DNA from: Microbacterium sp. Gd 4-13
GTDB taxonomy: Bacteria > Actinomycetota > Actinomycetes > Actinomycetales > Microbacteriaceae
Direction of reading: 5' to 3'
Assembly: GCF_003095395.1 (NCBI RefSeq)
Contig: NZ_QEIJ01000013.1
Span: forward strand, 1 to 48,897
DNA: 48,897 nucleotides
The notes below the pieces were generated by a model. That model was not told where the DNA came from and searched no databases. It was given only the letters and a program-made list of their open reading frames with translations. Made by a program: the position numbers and the translations under genes. How positions within the stretch are numbered: the stretch's first letter is position 1; each line of letters opens with the position of its first letter. Positions 33,067 through 41,194 of the stretch are shown one piece after another.

Positions 33067-34151
33067 AAAACAAGAAAATCCTCGCTGTCGTCGCGACGGC
33101 TGGTCTGCTCTTCGGAACGGCGGCTTGCAGCAGCAGCGCTGAACCCTCGGCAGACTCCGCCGCATCGGGTACGACCGAGCAGGTCAGGGTCAACTCGCTC
33201 AACATCGTCGCGATGGGCCCGATGTTCGTGGCGCAGGAAAAGGGGTTCTTCGCCGAACAGGGTATTGAGAATACCTACACCGACGCGGACATCTACGCCC
33301 AGATGGCTCTCCAGAGCCAGGGCAACCTCGACGTCAACATTCCCGGCCTCGGTGGGGCGTTCTTCAACGCGATCAATCAGAACCTCAACCTGAGTGCCGT
33401 CGCCGACCGCAACCAGTACAAGTGCACGGCAGACAGTCTCCTCGTCGTTCGGACGGAAGAGTACGACAACGGTGTGGACTCTGTCGCTGACCTGGCGGGC
33501 AAGAACGTCGCTATTCTCGCGCGTGGCTCCTCGACCGAGTACTGGTTGAGCCGCGCGCTTGAGGAAGAAGGCATGACGATCGACGACCTCGGGGCGCTCA
33601 CCACCCTCGGATACCCCGACATCGCCAACGCTCTCAAGACGGGGGCCGTCGACGCCGGCTTCCTGGCGCAGCCCATCGGATACGGTGTGCTCGCCGATGG
33701 CACGGCGAAGCGACTGCTCGCGACGTACGAAATTGTTCCGGACGAACAGCAGGGTCTAATCACGATGTCGCAGAAGTTCATCGACGAGCGTCCTGAGGTC
33801 GCAGCACGATGGATGGCCGGGTGGCTGGAGGGCGTGCGCTACTACCTCGATCCCGCAAACCGCGACGAGGTTGTCCAGATCATCGCCGAAGGCACGAGCG
33901 TCCCGGTCGAGACCCTCGACGCGCTCTACGGCACCGATCAGTGGCCTTACATGAATCCGAACGGTGCCGTCGACACGGAGACCGCGATGGACGAGGACGG
34001 GGCGTGGCTCGTCGAGAACGGCATCGTCGATGCGCTTCCCGAGGTTGATCAGTGGTACAACGACTCGATCGTCAACGCCGCACTCGAAATCGTCGGCGAG
34101 GTCGAGGACACCCGCAGCTGCAGCGACGTGACGCCCCTGGACGTGCCGTGA
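33063..34151 (+). CDS. ABC transporter substrate-binding lipoprotein (SsuA/NMT1-like)
   Basis: A 362-residue lipoprotein: signal peptide KNKKILAVVATAGLLFGTAAC with the lipid-modified cysteine near residue 22, a Ser/Ala linker, then a two-lobe NMT1/SsuA-like fold (MFVAQEKGFFAEQGIE near 58-73, LAGKNVAILARGSSTEYWL near 145, ANALKTGAVDAGFLAQP near 190). Ligands in the family range from sulfonates to pyrimidine precursors and phthalates. The start is GTG at 33063 overlapping the permease stop (GTGA). Long frames opening far upstream are not real. It probably sets the specificity of the whole cluster. Confidence 0.92.
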   Translation: MKNKKILAVVATAGLLFGTAACSSSAEPSADSAASGTTEQVRVNSLNIVAMGPMFVAQEKGFFAEQGIENTYTDADIYAQMALQSQGNLDVNIPGLGGAFFNAINQNLNLSAVADRNQYKCTADSLLVVRTEEYDNGVDSVADLAGKNVAILARGSSTEYWLSRALEEEGMTIDDLGALTTLGYPDIANALKTGAVDAGFLAQPIGYGVLADGTAKRLLATYEIVPDEQQGLITMSQKFIDERPEVAARWMAGWLEGVRYYLDPANRDEVVQIIAEGTSVPVETLDALYGTDQWPYMNPNGAVDTETAMDEDGAWLVENGIVDALPEVDQWYNDSIVNAALEIVGEVEDTRSCSDVTPLDVP

Positions 34152-34930
34152 TCGGCTCGACGAACAAGGTTGTTGCCGCCCTGAAGGCGGGCGAGGTGGC
34201 CCTTGGCAGCCTCACCCTTCTCCAGGACGCCGCGATCGGAGAGATCCTGGGCCGCTGCGGCTACGACTTTCTGATCATCGACACCGAACACGCGGCTGCC
34301 GACGAACAAACGGTCCTCGGCATGGTGAGAGGTTCGCAAGCCGCGAACCTCACGCCACTGATCCGTCTTCGCAGTGCAGACCCCAAGCAGATCCTCTGGG
34401 CGCTCGACACGGGTGCTGGCGGGATCGTGATGCCCACGGTGGAGTCGGGCGAAGACGCACGCGCTTTCGTAAACGCCTCTTATTACCCACCGCGCGGAAG
34501 GCGCACCGTCTGCTCGGCGACACGCGCCGCCGGGCACGGCACGGCGAGAGGAGGTTTCAGCGAGTACCTCGATTGGGCGGCGGAGAACGTCATCACCGTC
34601 GCCCTGGTCGAGACCAAGCGCGGAATGGACGCCCTCGACGACATCCTCGCGTCGGGCATAGATGTTGTCATGCTCGGCCGAGCCGACCTCTCGCTCGACA
34701 TGGGGTTGGGGTACGCGCCGTGGCATCCCGAGGTCATGGCCGCATCCGAGCTTGTCGTCGAGCGGGCCCTTGCAGCTGGCGTGGTACCCGGAGTCCTCGC
34801 GTACTCGCCGGAGGAGGCGCGGACATGGATCGCCAAGGGCGTCAAATTCGTTGCCTACTCGCAGCCGGAGATGATCCTCAGCGATGTCTACCGGAGCGGT
34901 ATCGAAGCAATTCGGAGCGTGACGACATGA
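34148..34930 (+). CDS. HpcH/HpaI family aldolase
   Basis: A 260-residue class II-type aldolase of the HpcH/HpaI (2-oxo-acid) family. DTEHA holds His48, the general base; LIRLR holds Arg73; the metal ligands are Glu155 (VETKRG) and Asp180 (GRADLS, usually GPADLS). Members split 4-hydroxy-2-oxo acids into pyruvate and an aldehyde such as glyoxylate or succinic semialdehyde. The start is GTG overlapping the binding-protein stop, and its stop overlaps the SDR start. It likely does the final carbon-carbon cleavage of the pathway. Confidence 0.9.
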   Translation: MIGSTNKVVAALKAGEVALGSLTLLQDAAIGEILGRCGYDFLIIDTEHAAADEQTVLGMVRGSQAANLTPLIRLRSADPKQILWALDTGAGGIVMPTVESGEDARAFVNASYYPPRGRRTVCSATRAAGHGTARGGFSEYLDWAAENVITVALVETKRGMDALDDILASGIDVVMLGRADLSLDMGLGYAPWHPEVMAASELVVERALAAGVVPGVLAYSPEEARTWIAKGVKFVAYSQPEMILSDVYRSGIEAIRSVTT

Positions 34931-35589
34931 CGTTATTGGTCACCGGTGGGGCAAACGGAATCGGGGCGGCCATCGTCGAAAGGGCGCGAGGCGCGGGAGA
35001 GCAGGTTTTCAGCCTTGACCTCGAGAACGGCGTGGATGCGGCCGACCCGGTTGCCGTGAGGACATTCCTTGACGACATCCCCACCCCTACGCGGGTCGCC
35101 CACATCGCCGGCGCGGTGGGCAGGGGTGGTATCGACGAAGTCGGTCTCGAGGAGTGGGAGCGGGTCATTCGCGCCAATCTCACGAGCGCCTACTCCGTAA
35201 TGCATGAGGTCGTTCCACGCATGGCTGCAGCCGGTGGGGGATCGGTCGTCCTCATGAGCAGTCTCAACGCCCGCGATGGGGGCACCACTATGTCCGGAGT
35301 CGCCTATGCGGCGGCGAAAGCCGGAGTGCTCGGCCTCATGCGGCACCTCGCAGTGGAGTGGGGGCCACGAAACATACGCGTGAACGGGATCGCGCCGGGT
35401 CCCGTTCGCACACGCATCCACGACCGCCTCGACGACGAACAGCGCGCGCGGATTCTGGCCAAAATGCCGTATGCGCGCGTCGCCGAGCCTGAGGAGATTG
35501 CTGACATGATTCTGTTTCTGCTGTCGGATGTCTGCGCCTCGGTCACAGGAACGACATTCGACGTGAATGGGGGCAGTCATCTCAACTGA
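34927..35589 (+). CDS. Short-chain dehydrogenase/reductase
   Basis: A 220-residue SDR: NAD(P)-binding TGGANGIG (residues 6-13), the catalytic serine in VVLMSSLNARDG, the YxxxK pair in VAYAAAKAG, and NGIAPGPVRT. It is a little shorter than the family norm of 250 but complete in all motifs. It oxidises or reduces a hydroxy/keto intermediate next to the aldolase in the pathway. The ATG overlaps the aldolase stop (ATGA). The LacI gene follows 15 bp later. Confidence 0.9.
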   Translation: MTLLVTGGANGIGAAIVERARGAGEQVFSLDLENGVDAADPVAVRTFLDDIPTPTRVAHIAGAVGRGGIDEVGLEEWERVIRANLTSAYSVMHEVVPRMAAAGGGSVVLMSSLNARDGGTTMSGVAYAAAKAGVLGLMRHLAVEWGPRNIRVNGIAPGPVRTRIHDRLDDEQRARILAKMPYARVAEPEEIADMILFLLSDVCASVTGTTFDVNGGSHLN

Positions 35590-35604
35590 GCGTTCGGACG
35601 ATGC

Positions 35605-36642
35605 ATGCGCGTGACACTGAGGGACGTCGCTGCGGCGAGCGGCGTGCACACCTCCACCGTCTCGCGTGTGCTGCGGGGGGATGTCCAGCGGGTGCGTCCC
35701 GAAACCGTGAAGCGCGTGCGCGCGCACGCAGCAGCGATGGGGTACAGCGCGGATCACTGGGCAGCGAGCTTGCGGAGCGGGCGCACCAACATCATCGGCA
35801 TGCTGGTTCCTCGCATCACCGACGTCGTTCTTGCAACAGTTTTCGAGTCCTTCGAGGAAGAGGCTGCGAAGAACGGCTATCTCGTGCTGGTGGCGAGCAC
35901 GTGGGATGAGGCCGACAAGAGACGCGCAGCGGTGGCCAGATTTGTCGACCGCCGGGTGGACGGCATAGTGATCGCCGATTCGCGGCTCAACGACGCCGAC
36001 ATCAATGCCTTCGCCGGCTCGGGGCCTCCTGTACTTCTCGTAAGTCGTCGCACCGCGGAACTGCCGTTCGTCACCGGTGATGATTACGGGGGCGGCGCAC
36101 AGGCCGGGACGCACCTGGCAAGCACAGGGGTGCGGAACGTCACGATAATCTCGGGCCCCGATTACGCCAGTACCTCGCGTGATCGCGTGGCAGGGTGCTT
36201 CGAAGCCTTCACGGCGAGCGCGGCAGATGCGCGAGTCGAGGTCGTCTCCGCCGGGTTCGACGTCGACAGCGGCCGCCGTGCGATGGAGGAGGTCATCGCA
36301 CGCGGACTGCCGGAGGGGATCTTTGTGGTCAATGACTTCGCGGCGATCGGTGCCATGTCTGCTCTTACGCAAGCCGGTGTCCGGCCTGGTCATGACATCG
36401 CCGTCGTGGGCTACAACGACATCCCGATCAGCGCTCAGCTGCCCGTTCCTCTTAGTTCGGTGCGAGCGGATCTCTCGGCTATGGGACGGGTGGCCTTCCA
36501 ACGGACGCGTGAACTCGTCGAGACCGGAGCGGCGTCGAGCAGTTTTGTCGAGACGGAACTCATCGTTCGCGAATCGAGCGGATGGGGCCCCAGGAGCGGC
36601 CAAACTGCCCCTGTGACCGGTTTGGGGCGACCAACCGCTTGA
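35605..36642 (+). CDS. LacI-family transcriptional regulator
   Basis: A 345-residue regulator with the N-terminal helix-turn-helix and hinge of the family (LRDVAAASGVHTSTVSRVLRG, residues 5-25; AASLRSG near 53) and a periplasmic-binding-like ligand domain (IIGMLVPRITDVVLATVF, then GYNDIPISAQLPVPLSSV near 270). It has no strong ribosome binding site, which may keep its level low. It is the last gene of the plus-strand arm and probably represses both arms from the shared region at 28339-28448. The ligand is likely a pathway compound and need not be a sugar. Confidence 0.92.
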   Translation: MRVTLRDVAAASGVHTSTVSRVLRGDVQRVRPETVKRVRAHAAAMGYSADHWAASLRSGRTNIIGMLVPRITDVVLATVFESFEEEAAKNGYLVLVASTWDEADKRRAAVARFVDRRVDGIVIADSRLNDADINAFAGSGPPVLLVSRRTAELPFVTGDDYGGGAQAGTHLASTGVRNVTIISGPDYASTSRDRVAGCFEAFTASAADARVEVVSAGFDVDSGRRAMEEVIARGLPEGIFVVNDFAAIGAMSALTQAGVRPGHDIAVVGYNDIPISAQLPVPLSSVRADLSAMGRVAFQRTRELVETGAASSSFVETELIVRESSGWGPRSGQTAPVTGLGRPTA

Positions 36643-36757
36643 GGCGGGTAGGCGAGCACCTGGCGCCGCGGCGGTTGGGAGGCGGGAGCTGGTCGCTCGA
36701 CATGACACGCTCTGCAAACCCCGGCGCACATTCAGCGCGAGGGGGCATGATCGGAGC

Positions 36758-37162
36758 ATGCGCACCATACTCAACGTCCTCTGGCTCGTGCTGTCGGGGT
36801 TCTGGCTGTTCCTCGGATACGTCGTCGCCGGCGTCATCCTGTGCGTGCTGATCGTGACGATCCCCTGGGGGATCGCGTCGTTCCGCATCGCGGGCTACGT
36901 GCTGTGGCCCTTCGGGCGCGACGTGATCGACAAGCCGAGGTCGGGAGTCTTCTCGGCGATCGGCAACGTGATCTGGGTGATCCTCGCCGGATGGTGGCTC
37001 GCGCTCGGGCACATCCTCTCGGGCCTGGCGCTGTGCATCACGATCATCGGCATCCCGCTGGGCATCGCGAACTTCAAGCTGGTCTCGGTCTCGCTCATGC
37101 CGTTGGGCAAGCAGATCGTCGACTCGCGCCGCGGCGAGTTCGACCAGGCGATCAAGCGGTAG
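36758..37162 (+). CDS. yccF: YccF domain membrane protein
   Basis: A 134-residue membrane protein with two repeats of the YccF domain. Each repeat has a hydrophobic helix followed by a conserved PWGIASFRIAGYVLWPFGR (about 41-59) or IPLGIANFKLVSVSLMPLGK (about 97-116). It has about four membrane passes and no signal peptide. Function is unknown across bacteria. The 115-bp gap from the LacI gene contains no evident terminator. It stands as a single gene before a repeat array. Confidence 0.88.
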   Translation: MRTILNVLWLVLSGFWLFLGYVVAGVILCVLIVTIPWGIASFRIAGYVLWPFGRDVIDKPRSGVFSAIGNVIWVILAGWWLALGHILSGLALCITIIGIPLGIANFKLVSVSLMPLGKQIVDSRRGEFDQAIKR

Positions 37163-37179
37163 AGCGGGAAGCGTCGGGC

Positions 37180-37450
37180 GCTTCGACAGGCTCAGCGACC
37201 GCCGGGTGGGCTCGGCGACCGGCTGGGCGGCTCGCGCCGGCTGGGCGGCTCGCGCCGGCTGGGCGGCTCGCGCCGGCTGGGCGGGCTCGGCGGTCGGCTG
37301 GGTGGGCTCGGCGGCAGGCTGGGCGGCTGGCGCCGGCTGGGCGGGGTCGGCGGCCGGCTGGGCGGCTGGGCGGGCTCAGCGCCGGGCGCTTCGACAGGCT
37401 CAGCGACCGGCTGGGCGGGCTCAGCGGCAGGCTCGGTGGGCTCGGCGAAC
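37180..37450. repeat. GC-rich compound repeat array
   Basis: Opens with a dispersed repeat GCTTCGACAGGCTCAGCGAC (37180-37199). An 18-bp unit, GGCTGGGCGGCTCGCGCC with variants, then repeats from about 37219 to 37290, and looser GGCTGGGCGGGCTCGGCGG units continue. A second full copy of the dispersed repeat is at 37388-37407, and degraded units run to about 37450. The array fills the space between yccF and the DUF1275 gene. Translating it in the downstream frame gives Gly-Trp-Ala-rich sequence with no stop, but I do not think it is coding. Confidence 0.8.
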
Positions 37451-37490
37451 GGGCGGAGCGGCTAGCGTCGCAGCTGAGGGGTGGTGGGAG

Positions 37491-38123
37491 ATGGTCCATA
37501 CGCTGACGAAGCGGCGGCTCGCGTTCGCCGCCGGACTCGCCGTGCTCGCGGGCTACGTCGACGGCTTCGGCTTCGTCTACCTCGGCGGGTACTTCGTGTC
37601 GTTCATGAGCGGCAACACCACCCGCGCCGGCGTCTCGCTCGCCGAGATCGATCTGTCGGGCGCGGCGGTGGCGGGGCTCTTCATCGCCGCGTTCGTCGTC
37701 GGCGCCGCCGCCGGAACCGCGATCGCCGCGCGTCGTGAGGGGGGTACCGTGCTGTGGCTCATCGCCGTCGCTCTGGCCGCAGCATCCGTCATCGCGACGT
37801 GGCAGCTGACCGTGGCGACCGGCAGTGTGCTCGCGCTCGCGATGGGAGCGTCGAACACGGTGCTGTCGGAGCGCGGCAGGGTCTCGTTCGGCGTCACCTA
37901 TATGACCGGCGCGCTCGTGAAGGTCGGCGAGCACCTGGCGTTCGCCCTGGGCGGGGGAGTCCGGTGGGGATGGGTGCCCTACCTCGTGCTGTGGAGCGCG
38001 ATGCTCGCGGGAGCAGTCGGGGGAGCCGTGGGCTACGCGCTGGTCGGCTCCGCCTCGCTGTGGGCGGCGTCGTTCGGGGCAGCCGCGCTCGCCGTGGCGA
38101 TGAGGGTGTTCTCGCGGCGCTGA
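37491..38123 (+). CDS. YoaK/DUF1275 membrane protein
   Basis: A 210-residue protein with about six membrane helices and the family opening LAVLAGYVDGFGFVYLGGYFVSFMSGNTTRAG split over residues 18-48, including SGNTTR. DUF1275 proteins are suspected small-molecule transporters; no substrate is known. The ATG at 37491 begins the conserved part; the same frame is open 95 codons upstream through the GC-rich array, so a longer protein is formally possible. The ribosome binding site is modest (GAGGGG about 12 bases upstream). No neighbour suggests a role. Confidence 0.85.
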   Translation: MVHTLTKRRLAFAAGLAVLAGYVDGFGFVYLGGYFVSFMSGNTTRAGVSLAEIDLSGAAVAGLFIAAFVVGAAAGTAIAARREGGTVLWLIAVALAAASVIATWQLTVATGSVLALAMGASNTVLSERGRVSFGVTYMTGALVKVGEHLAFALGGGVRWGWVPYLVLWSAMLAGAVGGAVGYALVGSASLWAASFGAAALAVAMRVFSRR

Positions 38124-38146
38124 CGTCGTGCGACACGGTCCGGACG

Positions 38147-38169
38147 ACGGCGGCGGAGATTGCCGCCGT
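38147..38169. terminator. Hairpin after the DUF1275 gene
   Basis: Perfect 8-bp stem ACGGCGGC (38147-38154) with GCCGCCGT (38162-38169) around GGAGATT, 23 bp after the stop codon. There is no T tract, so it may be a Rho-independent-like pause, an mRNA 3-prime end protector, or incidental. Confidence 0.35.
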
Positions 38170-38276
38170 GCCCAGCGGTGAGTTCAACGACGTGCCGGGT
38201 GTCAAGCCCCGGGGGTGAAGTGGCCCGGCTGAGGTGCGTCGGTAGGGTCGAAGCGTCCGCATTTGAGGAGAAATTC

Positions 38277-38720
38277 ATGCGTTTGCGTCCTGTCAGCCTT
38301 ATCGTCACCGCGGGTGCCGCCCTGTCTCTGCTGGTCGGCTGCTCGGCCGCCGAGGTCGAAGTCTCGCCGGTCACCCCCGCCGCCGAAGAGTCGCAAGCAT
38401 CCGCTTCGAACACCTTCTGCGCCGACTACTCCGACGTCGGCGGCACGCTGGCGACACCCAGCAACTTCCAGCTCGGGCTGCCCGCCGAGCAGACGATCGC
38501 CGACCTGAGCGAGCGCATCGCGGTGTTCGACGCGGTCACCGCGCCCGACGAGATCGCGACCGAGTGGCAGACCACGCGTGACCTCTACGCCGAGAGCGTC
38601 GAGATCGCCGAGCAGACCACCGCGAGCGAGCCCGTCATGGACTCGCGGGTGGTCGAGATCGTCGGCGAGCTCGACGAGCCCACAGGCGTCATCCGCGACT
38701 ACCTCGACGCGGAATGCTGA
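38277..38720 (+). CDS. Small lipoprotein, function unknown
   Basis: A 147-residue secreted lipoprotein. The signal peptide MRLRPVSLIVTAGAALSLLVGC ends in a lipobox with the cysteine at about residue 22, followed by an acidic Ser/Ala/Glu linker and a small helical domain (EQTIADLSERIAVFDAVTAPDE). The ATG follows GAGGAG by eight bases. I do not recognise a family. It overlaps the next lipoprotein gene by 7 bp, so the two are likely cotranslated and may work together at the cell surface. Confidence 0.8.
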   Translation: MRLRPVSLIVTAGAALSLLVGCSAAEVEVSPVTPAAEESQASASNTFCADYSDVGGTLATPSNFQLGLPAEQTIADLSERIAVFDAVTAPDEIATEWQTTRDLYAESVEIAEQTTASEPVMDSRVVEIVGELDEPTGVIRDYLDAEC

Positions 38721-39451
38721 GGCGCGCGGTGACGACTCGCCGTCGTTCCGCTCGATCCACCGTCGCCGGCCTGGCGCTCACCGGTGTGCTGGGTCTCGCG
38801 CTCGCCGGCTGTGCCGGGGGAGAGACGCCCGCGACACCGGATGCTGGTGCATCCGCCACCTCCGACGCCTCGGCCACGAGCGAGACCGCCGCTACGGCCG
38901 AGCACCTCTCGTCGGACGAGCTGACCGCTCTGTTCGACACGCTGCAGTTTCCGCCCGGAGAGTATGCGACCAGCGCCGAGCTGCTGAGCTCGATCTACCC
39001 GGGTCTGACGGTTTCCGACCCCTCGTGCCTCGCGCCGTTCGGCGCCGGATGGGAGTCGGCGGCGACCGCAGACGACGCCGCGGCAGAGATGGCGACCAGC
39101 AACGACCGGTCGATGACCGCGGTGGTCGTCAGCTCGGCCGACCCCGAGCAGGCCCAGACCCTGTTCGCCGACGCCGAAGAAGCGCTCGCGACGTGCGCCG
39201 ACGGCAGCCAGTCGTTCGAGCTGTCGGGACTCCCCATCGACCTGCAGCTCGAGACCATCCCCACGACCGTGACCGACACCGATGAGTCGGTCTCGTGGCG
39301 GGCGACCGGCGAGGTCGCCGGCGCTCCCTTCACGCTCGTCGGCATCACCGCCGTGCACGAAGGTACGGCGATCGCGCTCGTCGGATGGGATCCCGAGACC
39401 AGCGCGGACTACGTGCCCACCGCGACCCAGATGTTCATCGACGGGTTCTGA
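38714..39451 (+). CDS. Putative lipoprotein, function unknown
   Basis: A 245-residue lipoprotein: basic lead, hydrophobic core and lipobox LALAGC (cysteine near residue 33), then a Thr/Ser/Ala-rich low-complexity linker (about 35-62). The globular domain has two cysteines (SDPSCLAPFG and ALATCADGS) that could form a disulfide. The layout is similar to extracytoplasmic sensor-like domains of actinobacterial proteins, but I cannot assign it. The start overlaps the previous stop. It is followed by two dispersed repeats and a convergent operon. Confidence 0.78.
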   Translation: MLRRAVTTRRRSARSTVAGLALTGVLGLALAGCAGGETPATPDAGASATSDASATSETAATAEHLSSDELTALFDTLQFPPGEYATSAELLSSIYPGLTVSDPSCLAPFGAGWESAATADDAAAEMATSNDRSMTAVVVSSADPEQAQTLFADAEEALATCADGSQSFELSGLPIDLQLETIPTTVTDTDESVSWRATGEVAGAPFTLVGITAVHEGTAIALVGWDPETSADYVPTATQMFIDGF

Positions 39452-39457
39452 GCGGAC

Positions 39458-39532
39458 GCTTCGACAGGCTCAGCGACCTGCGCCGCCGGGAGAATCGGCG
39501 GGCCCAGCGATCGGATGCTTCGACAGGCTCAG
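39458..39532. repeat. Two dispersed repeats between convergent genes
   Basis: GCTTCGACAGGCTCAGCGACC at 39458-39478 and a shorter GCTTCGACAGGCTCAG at 39517-39532, in the same orientation, in the 112-bp gap between the lipoprotein gene and the aldolase gene. No other terminator is visible, so transcription from both sides may end here. Confidence 0.75.
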
Positions 39533-39563
39533 GCCGAGGCTAACTCGTTCGAACGCAGGCCGG

Positions 39564-40205
39564 TCAGGCTCGGGCGGTGCGCAGGGACTGCAGGAAGTGG
39601 CGAGCGTTCGCCCGGATCGTCTCGGCGTCGCCGTCGCGCACCGCGGCGGCGGGCAGCAGCTCGCTTCCTGCGCCGACGGCCACGGCGCCGGCGGCGAGCC
39701 ACTCACCCAGGTTCTCACCGTTCACGCCCCCGGTGGGAATGTAGGTGACATCAGGGAACGGGCCGCGCAGCGCCTTGAGCGCCGCCGGTCCGCCGATGCT
39801 GCCCGGGAAGAACTTCACCACGTCGACGCCGATCCGGCGAAGGCGCTGCACCTCGGTGGGGGTGTAGCCGCCGATCATCGACAGGGCCCCCGACGCCATG
39901 ATGGCGGGGGTCACCTCGTCGTCGAACCCTGGCGATACGAGGAAGACCGCCCCGGCGGAGCGTGCTTCCTCGACCTGCGCGACCGTGGTCAGCGTTCCGG
40001 CACCGAGCAGTACGCGATCGCCGAACCGTTCGGCGACGCCGGCGATGACCGCCCCCGCATCCGGCGTCGTGTACGTGACTTCGATGGCGACGAGGCCCTC
40101 CTCGACCAGGGCATCGACGGCGCGGTAGGCCGCGTCGGCACTGGGGGCGCGCAGGGTCGCGATGACACCGGCGTCGGAGATGGCGGGCAGGGAGGCGTGA
40201 GGCAT
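39564..40205 (-). CDS. KDPG/KHG-type aldolase
   Basis: A 213-residue class I aldolase of the Eda family. The Schiff-base lysine is Lys131 in DVVKFFPGS, Glu42 lies in IEVTYTTP, and IPTGGVNGENLGEW forms the phosphate/carboxylate-binding end. It cleaves 2-keto-3-deoxy-6-phosphogluconate-like acids, or 4-hydroxy-2-oxoglutarate, to pyruvate and an aldehyde. The start MPHASLPAIS is ATG at 40205. It is the last gene of the minus-strand operon, 44 bp after the phosphotriesterase-like gene. The operon lacks a visible dehydratase to make its substrate; that gene may lie elsewhere or beyond the window. Confidence 0.9.
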   Translation of the reverse strand: MPHASLPAISDAGVIATLRAPSADAAYRAVDALVEEGLVAIEVTYTTPDAGAVIAGVAERFGDRVLLGAGTLTTVAQVEEARSAGAVFLVSPGFDDEVTPAIMASGALSMIGGYTPTEVQRLRRIGVDVVKFFPGSIGGPAALKALRGPFPDVTYIPTGGVNGENLGEWLAAGAVAVGAGSELLPAAAVRDGDAETIRANARHFLQSLRTARA

Positions 40206-40249
40206 GACGGTTCCGTTCGAGGTGGTGCGGGTGCGGGCGGGAGCGCGGC

Positions 40250-41194
40250 TCAGTAGGGCTCGCCGAAGGTGAAGTAGCGCTTCGGGTTCTCGACGAAGAA
40301 CAGGCGCACCAGTTCGTCGATGTCGGCCTGCGAGTAGTGGCGCTGGGCGAGCTCGTCGCGGAAGCGGGGCAGCCACGCGCCGGCGATGTAGTGCAGGCCC
40401 GGGCCCCCGGTGTAGGCGGTGAGGTCGGTACGACGTGCGAGATCGCCACCGATGAGGATGCGGTCGGCGTACCCGGCTTCGACCACGTCGAGGATCACGT
40501 GGATGCGCGTGCTCTCGGGGAAGTACTTGATCTTCGCGAACCCGTCGTAGCAGAGGTAGGTGCCGCGCTTCGCGATCTGCTTGTGCACGTACGGGTCGGG
40601 GTTGCGCATCAGGTGCACGATGCCGACCCGGTTGAGGTCGACGCCCTCCTCCTCGAGCATGTCGAGCTGGGTGATCGCCATCGTTCCCGTCTCGGTGTGA
40701 CCGTGCAGCACGGCACCGGTCTGGCGGTGGGCGCGCGCGGCCGCGCGCAGCACGCGGTCTTCGGCGGGGGTGACCCGGTTGTAGCTCGTGCCGTACTTGA
40801 TGGCGCCGGCGCGCACGGTCGTGCCGTTCATCCCGGTGGTGACGTCGGCGACGATCTGCGCCTGGAGCTGCTCGATCGAGTGGTCGGCGAGCAGGTCGTC
40901 GAACCACTCGCCCTTGTTGAACCCGCCGCACGCGATGATCTGCAGTCCGGTCTCCTCCGAGATGCGACGCAAGTCTTCGGGCTGACGCGAGTAGTCCCAC
41001 GCCGATGCCTCGTACAAGCTCCTCACTCCGACGTCGAGGGCCGCCTGGGCCTCGACCTTCGCCATCGCGGGGTCGAGGATGACGAGATCTTCGTCGACCC
41101 GCTTGTGCACGGGAGGTGCGCCGAGCAGGTGCTCGTGCGAATAGGTGAAGCCGAGGTCGTTGGAGTGGATGTCTCCGGTGACGGTGCGGATCAT
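40250..41194 (-). CDS. Phosphotriesterase-family metal hydrolase (possible sugar lactonase)
   Basis: A 314-residue amidohydrolase-superfamily barrel of the phosphotriesterase group. Likely metal ligands: His20 and His22 (YSHEHL), Lys133 (AIKYGTS, candidate bridging carbamylated lysine), His164/His166 (LHGHTE), His194 (IVHLMRN) and Asp251 (IGGDLAR). In sugar clusters such proteins act as lactonases, for example on phospho-furanose lactones. The kinase upstream and aldolase downstream fit a route of phosphorylation, lactone opening and cleavage. True phosphotriesterase activity is unlikely to be the native role. The ATG overlaps the kinase stop (ATGA). Confidence 0.85.
   Translation of the reverse strand: MIRTVTGDIHSNDLGFTYSHEHLLGAPPVHKRVDEDLVILDPAMAKVEAQAALDVGVRSLYEASAWDYSRQPEDLRRISEETGLQIIACGGFNKGEWFDDLLADHSIEQLQAQIVADVTTGMNGTTVRAGAIKYGTSYNRVTPAEDRVLRAAARAHRQTGAVLHGHTETGTMAITQLDMLEEEGVDLNRVGIVHLMRNPDPYVHKQIAKRGTYLCYDGFAKIKYFPESTRIHVILDVVEAGYADRILIGGDLARRTDLTAYTGGPGLHYIAGAWLPRFRDELAQRHYSQADIDELVRLFFVENPKRYFTFGEPY

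Noticed and set aside
37180..37450. CRISPR or coding Gly-Trp repeat protein
   Set aside because: No repeat-spacer structure. Coding is possible in frame but there is no ribosome binding site or signal at the candidate starts.
38277..39451. Two-component or kinase sensor pair
   Set aside because: Both proteins are lipoproteins without kinase, receiver or membrane-spanning sensor domains, so no signalling role can be supported.
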